Source: JANMEX01 sp031423755
Lineage (GTDB): Bacteria; Pseudomonadota; Alphaproteobacteria; Rhizobiales; Rhizobiaceae
Direction: 5' to 3'
Assembly (NCBI GenBank): GCA_031423755.1
Contig: JANPGC010000079.1
Span: forward strand, 1-10,664
DNA length: 10,664 bases
This document shows positions 1 to 7,600 of the stretch, piece by piece. The notes beneath the pieces were generated by a model that was not told the DNA's origin, ran no database searches, and saw only the letters and a list, made by a program, of their open reading frames with translations. Each line of letters begins with the position of its first letter. Positions within the stretch are counted from its first letter, which is position 1. The translations under genes and the position numbers were made by a program.

Positions 1-1466
1 CCGCAGCCGATATTTCCGGCGGCACGCTGAAAGTGACAACGCCGGTGGACGGCAGCGTCATCGCGCATCTGAAGGTCGAGAGTTTGGGCCAAGTCGAAGC
101 GAAGATCGCCAAGGCCGTTGCCGCGTTCCATGTCTGGAAGAATGTCCCCGCCCCGCGCCGCGGCGAATTGGTGCGCCTGCTCGGCGAAGAGCTGCGCAAG
201 GACAAGGAAACGCTCGGTCGTCTGGTCACGCTCGAATGCGGCAAGATTTACCAGGAAGGCCTCGGCGAAGTTCAGGAGATGATCGACATCTGCGATTTCG
301 CGGTCGGTCTTTCGCGCCAGCTCTACGGCCTCACCATCGCCTCGGAGCGGCCCGGCCATTCGATGCGCGAGACCTGGCATCCGATGGGCGTGTGCGGCAT
401 CATCACCGCCTTCAACTTCCCGGTCGCACCTTGGGCGTGGAACGCGGCGCTGGCGCTGGTTTGCGGCGATCCCGTGCTGTGGAAGCCGTCGGAGAAGACG
501 CCGCTGTGCGCCATCGCCGTGCAGAAAATCTGCGACCGTGCGGTCGAGCGCTTCGGCAAGGATGCGCCGGAGGGCCTGATCCAAATCGTCATCGGCGAGC
601 GCGAGGCGGGTGAGGTCATCACCAAGAGCAAAGATGTCGCCATCGTTTCGGCTACCGGTTCAACGCGCATGGGCCATGCGGTTTCGGTGGCCCTGGCGGA
701 GCGGTTTGGCAGGAGCATTCTCGAACTCGGCGGCAACAATGCGATGATCGTCGCGCCGTCGGCGGATCTGGAAATGGCGCTGCGCGCCATCGTATTTTCG
801 GCGGTTGGCACCGCCGGTCAACGCTGCACGTCGCTGCGCCGTCTCATCGTGCACGAAAGCATCAAGGACACGCTGGTCGAGCGGCTTTCCAAGGCCTACT
901 CGGGCCTGCCGATTGGCGACCCGCTGGCGACCGGAACGCTGGTCGGCCCGCTGATCGACATGGACGCTTTCAACGCCATGCAGAAGGCGATTGACGCTGC
1001 CAAGGCTGACGGAGGCAAGGTTCATGGTGGCGAGCGCGCGCTGCACAACAGTCACGGCAACGCCGCCTATGTGCACCCGGCCATTGTCGAAATGCCGGCA
1101 CAGACTGAGATCGTGCACAAGGAGACCTTTGCGCCAATCCTTTACGTGATGGGCTACAAGGACTTGCGCCAAGCCATTGAAATGCAGAATGAAGTGCCGC
1201 AGGGCCTGTCCTCCTGCATCTTCTCGACCGACGTGCGCGAGACGGAGGAATTCCTTTCTGCAGGCGGCTCCGACTGCGGCATCGCCAATGTCAACATCGG
1301 ACCGTCCGGTGCGGAAATCGGCGGCGCGTTCGGCGGCGAGAAGGAAACAGGTGGCGGACGCGAGAGCGGCTCTGACGCTTGGCGCGCTTACATGCGCCGC
1401 CAGACCAACACGGTCAATTACTCGCGCAACCTGCCGCTGGCGCAGGGGATAAAGTTCGATATTTGA
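1..1466 (+). CDS. ALDH7-family semialdehyde dehydrogenase (piperideine-6-carboxylate / 2-aminoadipate semialdehyde type), 5' partial
   Basis: NAD(P)-dependent cytosolic aldehyde dehydrogenase. By family resemblance (ALDH7A1, bacterial AmaB-like) it oxidises 2-aminoadipate 6-semialdehyde, in equilibrium with piperideine-6-carboxylate, to 2-aminoadipate in lysine catabolism. Seen directly: the frame is open to the left edge (first full codon at base 3), so the true start lies outside the window. A GTG at 33 is in frame but falls within conserved N-terminal sequence (VTTPVDGSVIA), so it is probably not the start. Numbered from that GTG, the general-base Glu is E231 in LELGGNN and the nucleophile is C265 in GQRCTS. 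Their 34-residue spacing is normal for ALDHs. The cofactor-binding motifs KPSEKTP and ATGSTRMG and a C-terminal ETFAPILYV are present. From the GTG there are 477 residues against about 500 for the family, so only a short N-terminus is missing. The following gene supports lysine breakdown. Substrate specificity is inferred; the ALDH assignment is firm. Confidence 0.9.
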   Translation, partial: AADISGGTLKVTTPVDGSVIAHLKVESLGQVEAKIAKAVAAFHVWKNVPAPRRGELVRLLGEELRKDKETLGRLVTLECGKIYQEGLGEVQEMIDICDFAVGLSRQLYGLTIASERPGHSMRETWHPMGVCGIITAFNFPVAPWAWNAALALVCGDPVLWKPSEKTPLCAIAVQKICDRAVERFGKDAPEGLIQIVIGEREAGEVITKSKDVAIVSATGSTRMGHAVSVALAERFGRSILELGGNNAMIVAPSADLEMALRAIVFSAVGTAGQRCTSLRRLIVHESIKDTLVERLSKAYSGLPIGDPLATGTLVGPLIDMDAFNAMQKAIDAAKADGGKVHGGERALHNSHGNAAYVHPAIVEMPAQTEIVHKETFAPILYVMGYKDLRQAIEMQNEVPQGLSSCIFSTDVRETEEFLSAGGSDCGIANVNIGPSGAEIGGAFGGEKETGGGRESGSDAWRAYMRRQTNTVNYSRNLPLAQGIKFDI

Positions 1467-1486
1467 TGGCGCAACATACGCGGTCC

Positions 1487-1653
1487 CGTCATTCCGGGGC
1501 CGCAAAGCGGAACCCGGAATCCAGAGTGGTGGCGCTGGAAATAGAAATACCAAAGCCGGAACTCCGGCTGACTGATTGTAGTGATCCCGGAGCCTGCTTT
1601 GCCGCCGTCACCGCTCTGGATTCCGGGCTCCGCTTTGCGGCCCCGGAATGACG
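1487..1653. repeat. Palindromic intergenic element with 40-bp terminal inverted repeats (MITE/REP-like)
   Basis: The left arm (1487-1526, beginning CGTCATTCCGGGGCC) and the right arm (1614-1653, ending GGCCCCGGAATGACG) are reverse complements at 39 of 40 positions. The single difference is in the GGAACCCGG / CCGGGCTCC stretch. The arms enclose an 87-base centre with its own small hairpin, AGCCGGA-AC-TCCGGCT at 1554-1569. No target-site duplication is visible in the immediate flanks and there is no transposase. Elements starting CGTCATTCCGGGG are abundant in the intergenic regions of Hyphomicrobiales genomes; that is background knowledge, not tested here. If transcribed it would fold into a very strong stem between the two lysine genes, so it could attenuate transcription or stabilise the upstream message. 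It fills most of the 226-base gap between the genes. Confidence 0.88.
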
Positions 1654-1680
1654 TGCACATTGAGAATACGCAAAATACCC

Positions 1681-1685
1681 GGAGG
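1681..1685 (+). promoter_or_regulatory. Ribosome binding site deciding the start of the saccharopine-dehydrogenase-like gene
   Basis: GGAGG lies 7 bases before the ATG at 1693 but only 1 base before the in-frame ATG at 1687. It therefore favours 1693. It also rules out the in-frame ATG at 1648, which falls inside the palindromic repeat. Confidence 0.75.
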
Positions 1686-1692
1686 GATGAAC

Positions 1693-2748
1693 ATGAAGAA
1701 AATCGCCGTACTCGGCCTCGGCAAAGTCGGAAGCCTTGCCGCCCAGTTGCTGCATGACAGCGGCTTCGAGGTGCAGGGTTATGACCTTCGCATGCCCGCC
1801 AATGCCGGCAGCTTTCCGGTTGCCATTCTCGACACCTCGTCCGAGGGCGATCTCGGTGTGGCTTTCGCCAAGGTGGATGCCGTGCTTTCGTGCCTGCCCT
1901 ACCATCTCAACAAGGGCGTGGCGAATGCGGCGCACAATGCGGGCATCCACTATTTCGATCTCACCGAAGATGTGCCGACCACCAATCACATCCAGGAATT
2001 GGCAAAATCCTCCAAGGGCCTGATGGCGCCGCAGTGCGGCCTCGCGCCCGGCTTTGTCGGCATTGTCGGGGCTTCACGCATCGCCATGTTCGACCATTGC
2101 CGCTCAATCCGCATGCGCGTCGGCGCGCTGCCGCAGAACCCGACCGGGCTGATGGGCTATGCCTTCAACTGGTCGCCGGAAGGCGTGGTCAATGAGTATC
2201 TCAACGATTGCGAGGTGATCGAAGGCGGTGAGATGAAGCTGATTTCGGCGATGGAATGGGTCGAGCAGATCTATATCGACGGCGTCAAGCTCGAAGCCTT
2301 CACCACCTCCGGTGGGCTCGGCACGATGTGCGAGACCTATCTCGGCAAGGTCGACAACATGGACTACAAGTCGATGCGCTATCCGGGCCACATGGAATTG
2401 ATGAATTTCTTCTTCCATGAACTCCTGATGCGCGACCACCGCGAAGAAGCCGGACGCATCCTGACCAACGCCAAGCCGCCGGTCGACGCCGACGTCGTCT
2501 ACATCCACGTCGCCGCCGAAGGCGAGATCGGCGGCCAGCTGCAGCGCAAGGAGTTCGTGCGCGCCTACCGGCCTATCGAGGTTGCAGGGAAGTCTCGCAC
2601 AGCCATCGCGTGGACCACGTCGGCCTCGGTCGTCGCGGTCATTGAAATGGTACGGGACAAGGTTTTGCCGCAGACCGGCTTCCTCAAGCAGGAAGACATT
2701 TCGCTCGATGCTTTCCTCGCCACAACGACTGGACGGCTATACAAATAA
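1693..2748 (+). CDS. Saccharopine dehydrogenase family protein, lysine 6-dehydrogenase-like
   Basis: 351 aa, starting at ATG 1693, where GGAGG has good spacing and the product opens directly with a Rossmann strand. The nucleotide-binding motif GLGKVG is at residues 8-13, followed by the substrate-domain blocks QCGLAPGF (114-121), LEAFTTSGGLGT (200-211) and SMRYPGH (227-233). These match in order the motifs I recall from lysine 6-dehydrogenase (L-lysine to piperideine-6-carboxylate plus ammonia) and the wider saccharopine dehydrogenase family; the length is typical for the monofunctional enzymes. It lies 226 bases downstream of an ALDH7-type gene that would consume exactly this product, so the two probably act in succession in the cytosol. 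What is uncertain is whether it deaminates lysine directly or cleaves saccharopine. The latter would require a lysine-ketoglutarate reductase, which is not in this window. Transcription with the upstream gene is possible but must cross the palindromic element. Confidence 0.82.
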   Translation: MKKIAVLGLGKVGSLAAQLLHDSGFEVQGYDLRMPANAGSFPVAILDTSSEGDLGVAFAKVDAVLSCLPYHLNKGVANAAHNAGIHYFDLTEDVPTTNHIQELAKSSKGLMAPQCGLAPGFVGIVGASRIAMFDHCRSIRMRVGALPQNPTGLMGYAFNWSPEGVVNEYLNDCEVIEGGEMKLISAMEWVEQIYIDGVKLEAFTTSGGLGTMCETYLGKVDNMDYKSMRYPGHMELMNFFFHELLMRDHREEAGRILTNAKPPVDADVVYIHVAAEGEIGGQLQRKEFVRAYRPIEVAGKSRTAIAWTTSASVVAVIEMVRDKVLPQTGFLKQEDISLDAFLATTTGRLYK

Positions 2749-2819
2749 CTTCTGTCTGAAATGTTATTGCCCTGCGGTGCGGGCCGCCCTATGTCGTGTT
2801 TTCAACTGGGGGGTTGGGA

Positions 2820-4124
2820 ATGCGCATAGGCACAATATCAGCAGTCATCGGCTTGATAAGCACGTCTGTTATGGCCGGTCAGGCGATTGTTGTTACTAAA
2901 ATCAAAGCTCCGGACTTGCCGATAGAAGAGGTGACCTATCCCGGCGGCAAAACGATCAAGCTTAATCTTGATATCGGCTCCGGGGCGTGGCGCAACCCGA
3001 AAGACCCGGCGGGCGTGATCTGGGTGATCTCCGGCCGGGGACCGAACGTCAACTGCAAAGTCATCGAAGAACGCACCGGGCTCGACATTGGAAAGCTTTG
3101 CGCGGGGGACAACAAGGCAACGAATTTCTCGACGCCGGATTTTCCCATCACGATCTCCAAGCTTGAAATCGGTGCAGATGATACGGCAAAGGTTCTGGAG
3201 AGCGTCCTTCTGAAAGGTAAATCCGGCAAGCCGGTAACGGGCCTGCCGTTTTCGTCCGGCAGCTACAATGCCGAAGCGGCATATGACAAAAATGGTGCTG
3301 TGATTGCCAGCAATCCCTCCGGTATGGACACGGAGGCCTTGGCAGGCTTGCCGGACGGCAGCTTTATTGTCGGTGAAGAGTATGGCCCGTCATTCGTGGA
3401 AGTCTCACCGGACGGAACCGTTAACACACGCCATGTTCCAGCGGGTGTTGAAGCGCAATTGTCCGGCGCGGATTACGACGTGGAAGGAACGCTTCCGGCG
3501 ATCATTGCAAAACGCGCTGTCAATCGCGGCATCGAAGGTTTGGCTGTTTCGCCGGATGGGTCGGTCCTGTGCATCCTGTTGCAGTCGCCGCTCGCCAATC
3601 CGGACAGCTACACCGGCAAAAGAAGCACCAATACGCGGTTGTGGAAAATCGAACGGCGCTCCGGCAAAGTCCTGGGGCAGTATGTCTATGTGTTGGACAA
3701 ACCAAATACCTTTGAAACCGACAACAAGAGCGCGCGACGAAAGCAAAATGAAGTCCGCCTGTCAGAAATGGTGATGATCGGCGACGACAGGCTTCTTGTT
3801 GTTGAGCGCATCAACAAAACTGCAAAGTTCTACATCGTAAGCCTTGCCGATGGCACGCCAGTCAATGAGTCTTTTGACGACGTTGAAACCTCGCCGACTC
3901 TGGAACAGCTTTCGGCCGCCGAATTGGCGGGGATGGGTTTCAGACCCCTCAAAAAGACCCTGATACTCAACTCTGATGCGGTCAAAGACATGCCGAAGAA
4001 AATAGAAGCGGTTGCCGTGATGTCTCCGACTGAGATGATCATTTTGACTGACTCCGACTTTGGCGTCGATGGGGACGATTCCGAGATACGACGTGTCACG
4101 TTTCCGAGCCCGGTGCTGCAGTAG
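2820..4124 (+). CDS. Exported esterase-like-activity-of-phytase domain protein
   Basis: 434 aa from ATG 2820. I prefer this to the in-frame GTG at 2796 because a G-run (2808-2813) sits 6 bases ahead of it and the product then begins with a clean signal peptide: MR, a hydrophobic stretch, then VMA|GQ, with cleavage likely after residue 19. The mature protein carries beta-propeller-type motifs of the phytase-like esterase family (PF13449): DTEALAGLPDGSFIVGEEYG (170-189), GIEGLAVSPDGS (237-248), TRLWKIERRSGKVLGQYVY, and NEVRLSE (310-316). It should be periplasmic or secreted. Members of this family are annotated from a weak similarity to phytase/esterase, and the real substrate is usually unknown; I cannot infer one here. 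GC in eight sampled lines is about 51% against about 62% in the neighbours, which suggests a different origin or relaxed codon use. It has its own 71-base upstream gap and does not look coupled to the lysine genes. Confidence 0.82.
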   Translation: MRIGTISAVIGLISTSVMAGQAIVVTKIKAPDLPIEEVTYPGGKTIKLNLDIGSGAWRNPKDPAGVIWVISGRGPNVNCKVIEERTGLDIGKLCAGDNKATNFSTPDFPITISKLEIGADDTAKVLESVLLKGKSGKPVTGLPFSSGSYNAEAAYDKNGAVIASNPSGMDTEALAGLPDGSFIVGEEYGPSFVEVSPDGTVNTRHVPAGVEAQLSGADYDVEGTLPAIIAKRAVNRGIEGLAVSPDGSVLCILLQSPLANPDSYTGKRSTNTRLWKIERRSGKVLGQYVYVLDKPNTFETDNKSARRKQNEVRLSEMVMIGDDRLLVVERINKTAKFYIVSLADGTPVNESFDDVETSPTLEQLSAAELAGMGFRPLKKTLILNSDAVKDMPKKIEAVAVMSPTEMIILTDSDFGVDGDDSEIRRVTFPSPVLQ

Positions 4125-4150
4125 TTGGTCGTTGCCGGCAGGAGACGTAA

Positions 4151-4517
4151 ATGAGCGTTCAAAGGCTGATAACCGAGACCGGCGAAGAACTCGTCGTCTT
4201 GAGCAAGCGCGATTACGACGCCCTGCTGGTCCGCGCCGGCGATGAAGATGCGGAGTATCGGATGACCTTGCTTATGGCAGCTGAAGCGCGTGCTGAAGAG
4301 CCACTGCCCGAAAGCGTTTGTTCGGCGATTCTTGCCGGCGACTCTGTTTTGATAGCGCTTCGAAACTGGCGTGGCATGACGCAGTCCTAACTGGCCAAGC
4401 GTGCCGGGATCGACAAGGTATCTGAGCGAGTTGGAAAATCTCTCCAAGTCCGGCTCTGATGAGGCTTTCGGGAGACTGGCTGCCGAACTCTCGGTCCCGG
4501 ACGGATGGCTTTTTTGA
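4151..4517 (+). pseudogene. Broken XRE/HTH antitoxin-like gene (nonsense codon plus frameshift)
   Basis: The gene starts at ATG 4151 with AGGAG at 4140-4144. The first 79 codons encode a protein beginning MSVQRLITETGEELVVLSKR and ending NWRGMTQS before TAA at 4388-4390. Reading through the stop gives LAKRAGI, the expected first helix of a helix-turn-helix. After the ATC at 4409-4411 the reading frame must change. From TCG at 4410 the other frame reads STRYLSELENL...RLAAELSVPDGWLF to TGA 4515-4517, which is the rest of an XRE HTH. Restoring the frame needs two bases (ATC-TCG reduced to ATCG, as by loss of one TC), and a single G-to-T change explains GAA becoming TAA. The repaired product would be about 120 aa, the usual size of antitoxins with an N-terminal dimerisation segment and a C-terminal HTH. 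No RelE/ParE/HigB-type toxin gene adjoins it. The 79-aa product could still be made, but it would lack the DNA-binding half. Confidence 0.78.
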
Positions 4518-4675
4518 CTTGATCGTCACGCGATCATTTCAGCTAGAAAATATTTGTGACTTTTCCGCTTGCGGGCATCCCAATGTCATATACCCGCCGC
4601 AAAAAGCATGATTGACTTGGCAGGCGTCCAGATTGACAAAGAAGCGTTGGGGCGCGGCTGACTTGGAGGTCATTG
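4518..4675. promoter_or_regulatory. Upstream region of the alpha-2-macroglobulin gene with a 6-bp inverted repeat
   Basis: This 158-base gap is the only non-coding room ahead of the macroglobulin/pbpC pair, so their promoter probably lies here or further upstream. One sampled line is 48% GC. A perfect TGATCG-N5-CGATCA repeat occupies 4520-4536, directly after the pseudogene stop, and could be an operator or a remnant. Promoter-like hexamers TTGACT (4612-4617) and TTGACA (4633-4638) occur, but neither has a convincing -10 partner at 16-18 bases, and the second would place a -10 against the ribosome site. I call no specific promoter. Confidence 0.3.
4665..4669 (+). promoter_or_regulatory. Ribosome binding site of the alpha-2-macroglobulin gene
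   Basis: GGAGG lies 6 bases before ATG 4676, which selects that codon over the in-frame TTG at 4673, only 3 bases from the site. Confidence 0.75.
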
Positions 4676-7600
4676 ATGTCGTTCGTCGCCCGTATTTTAT
4701 CGTCCCTCATGCTGATTGCCGGTCTGACCGGAATTGCCTCCGCCGCAGACCAGTCACGACGCATCGAACTGACCGAAAACAGTGATTATTTCGGATTTGA
4801 TCTGCGCACCGAGCAGAATGTGACTATCGAGCAATGTTCGACGATCTGTCTTGATGACCGGCGCTGCAAGGCGTTCACTTACAACAAAAAAGCCTCCTGG
4901 TGTTTCCTCAAGACCGACCACGGCACCCTGAAGACGTTCATGGGCTCCGTCGCGGGCAAGGTTGTGCTGGCCTCGTCCGAGCCTGAGATTGGCGCGCCGA
5001 ATGCGTTGACTTTCACGGGTGCGTGGGATGGCGAGGCGCTGACCTACCGCAACAATCTGATCGCCGCCGCGCCCAAGTCTCCGCAGCAAAGCCTCGATGC
5101 GATGATCCTTGCGGCCGACACGGCGATGCAGACCGGCGATCCGCGCTCGGCTTACCAGACCTACGGCATTGCCGTTTCGCTGTCGCCAGAGGATTCCGCG
5201 CTGTGGGCAAAGCTCTCCCGCGCCGCTGCGCAGACCAAGCCGAACGACAATGAAAGCTATTTCCTTCAGCAGGCCGCCACATCGGCGGCGCTCAACGCCT
5301 ACCTAACGTCCCGCACGACGTCCTCCCGCGCTGATGCGCTAACCGCGCTGGCTGAATCACTCGACAAGCGCGGCGAATACCGCGGCGCTTTGACCGCCTA
5401 CAAGACCGGGCTGGAGCTTGCCGCCAACAAGACCGTCGAGGCGGCCTATCTTGATTTGCGCGCGCGCAAGGGCTTCCGCGTCACCGATCATACGGTTGAC
5501 ACTGCCTCCGAGACGCCGCGCGTGTGCGTGCAATTCTCCGAGTCTCTCGCAGAAGCGGACTTCGCCTCATTCCTGTTGATCGACGACAAGGCGCCCAAGT
5601 CCGTCAGCAAGGAAGACCAGCAGCTTTGCGCCGATGGGCTTGAATATGGCAAGCGCTACAAGGTCACCGTCCGTCAGGGCCTGCCATCTGTCGTCGAGGA
5701 ATCCATCGAAAGCCCGGTGACGCTGTCGGTCTTCGTGCGTGACCGCGATGCTTACTTGCGCTTCAACGGCGAGGCCTATGTGCTGCCGGGTGCGGCGCGG
5801 CGCGGCATTCCGGTCACCTCGGTCAATCTCACCAGCGCCGACCTTTCGCTCTACCGCGTCAACGACCGCTCGCTGCCCGCACTGCTCTACGGATCGCAGT
5901 TCCTCACCCAACTCGACAGTTACGGCATCGAGCGGGTGAAGAGCGAAATCGGCGAGCCTGTCTGGACTGGTTCCATGTCGCTCGAAATGGAGCTGAACAA
6001 GGAAACCATCACCTCCTTCCCGGTCGATGAGGCGCTACCGAACCGCAAGCCGGGCGTCTATGTGATGACCGCCGTCGCACCCGGCAGCCGCGCTGAAGAG
6101 TGGGACGCGAAAGCCACGCAGTGGTTTGTCGTTTCTGACATTGGCCTTTCGACCTTCGCTGGTGTGGACGGGCTGACGGTGTTTGCCCGCTCGCTTGGCA
6201 CGGCCAAGCCCATGGAAGGCGTGTCGCTGAAACTCTTGGCCAAGAACAATGATCTGCTGGGCGAAGCGACCACCGACTCCAGCGGCAAAGCAGTATTCGA
6301 GCCGGGCCGCACGCGCGGCACGGAAAGCCTCGCGCCTGCCGTTCTGACCGCTGACAAGGGCGGCAGAGATTTTGTGTTTCTCGACATGGCGAAGGCCGGC
6401 TTCGACCTCTCCGACAGAGGCGTCACCGGGCGGCCTTCGCCGGGCGCGCTCGATGTTTACGCATACACTGAGCGCGGCGTGTACCGTCCGGGCGAAACCA
6501 TCCATGCGGCAGCGCTGGCGCGTGACAGCGCCGCCAATGCGGTGCCGAACCTGCCGCTGACCTTCGTGTTCGTGCGCCCCGATGGCGTCGAAGAACGCAG
6601 CCTCGTCTCCAGCGGCGCGAATGGCGGCGGGCATTCGATTGATCTTGCCCTGCCCGACAATGCGCAGCAGGGCGCATGGGCCATCCGCATCCACACCGAT
6701 CCGAAAGCCGCGCCGGTGGCCGAACGCCAAGTGCTGGTCGAGGATTTCATCCCCGACCGGACTGAATTCGATCTGACCTCGGAAGGCTTCGACGACGAAG
6801 GTGCGGCGACTGCGGAAATCGCGGGCCGCTATCTCTACGGCGCACCGGCCGAGGGGCTGACGCTTGAGGGCGAGATGGTGTTCACGCCGACCCGCACATG
6901 GGACAAGTTCATCGGTTATGATTTCGGCTATGTCGACAATGACGAAGACCCGGAAGCGCCGACCAAAGTTGACCTGACTGATCTGCCGGTGCTCGACGCA
7001 GACGGCAAGGCCAGCATTCCGCTGTCGCTCGACGGCGGTCCAAGTTCCGACCTGCTCCATTCCGCCAAGGTCACCATCCGGATGCGCGAGAATGGCGGCC
7101 GCGCGGTCGAGCGGTCCATCGACATTGCGGTGCCGCCGGTCGGCGACATGATCGGCATCAAGCAAAATTTCGCCGATCGCCAGACGTCCGAAAACTCGAG
7201 CGCCTCATTCAAGGTGATCAGCGCCAATGCAGATGGCGAGCGGATTGCGCTTGACGGTTTGAAATGGACACTGGTCAAGATTGACCGAAATTACCAATGG
7301 TACCGCGATGGCTCGTCATGGCGCTACGAGGCGGTCAATTTCTCCACCAAGGTTGCCGACGGCACAATCTCGACAAAGGTTGACGAAGAAGTTGCCATCT
7401 CGGCCAATGTCGAATGGGGCCACTACCGGCTCGAAGTCGAAAGCCCGGACGAGGACGGGCCGATCACCAGTTCGGATTTCTACGCCGGCTGGTATGTCGA
7501 ATCCGCCTCGACCGAAACGCCGGACGGGCTCGAAATCGCGCTCGACAAGGCGAATTACACTGCCGGCGAAACCGCCAAACTGAAGATCACGCCGCGCTTT

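Noticed and set aside
660..1553. Long reverse-strand open frame (297 codons) opposite the aldehyde dehydrogenase
   Set aside because: It lies antisense to a gene with intact catalytic motifs, has no recognisable motif or ribosome site, and runs into the palindromic repeat. Long antisense frames are expected in GC-rich DNA.
1487..1653. The palindromic element as a simple rho-independent terminator
   Set aside because: The loop is 87 bases and no T-run follows the right arm. An effect on transcription is possible, but it does not have terminator form.
1379..1660. Short open frames on both strands across the palindromic element
   Set aside because: They translate the repeat arms (products with HSGAAKRNPESR-like strings), a typical source of spurious hypothetical proteins.
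1648..1692. Upstream ATG 1648 as start of the saccharopine-dehydrogenase-like gene
   Set aside because: It lies inside the right arm of the repeat and would add residues before the Rossmann strand. GGAGG at 1681-1685 fits ATG 1693.
2796..2819. GTG 2796 as start of the phytase-like gene
   Set aside because: There is no ribosome site upstream, and it would put eight residues before a well-formed signal peptide that begins at ATG 2820.
4612..4661. TTGACT (4612) or TTGACA (4633) as promoter -35 boxes for the macroglobulin gene
   Set aside because: No acceptable -10 hexamer occurs at normal spacing; the second would overlap the region of the ribosome site.
6035..7165. Reverse-strand open frame of 376 codons inside the macroglobulin gene
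   Set aside because: The translation is rich in Arg, His and Gly with no domain signature, and the sense frame is clearly coding throughout.
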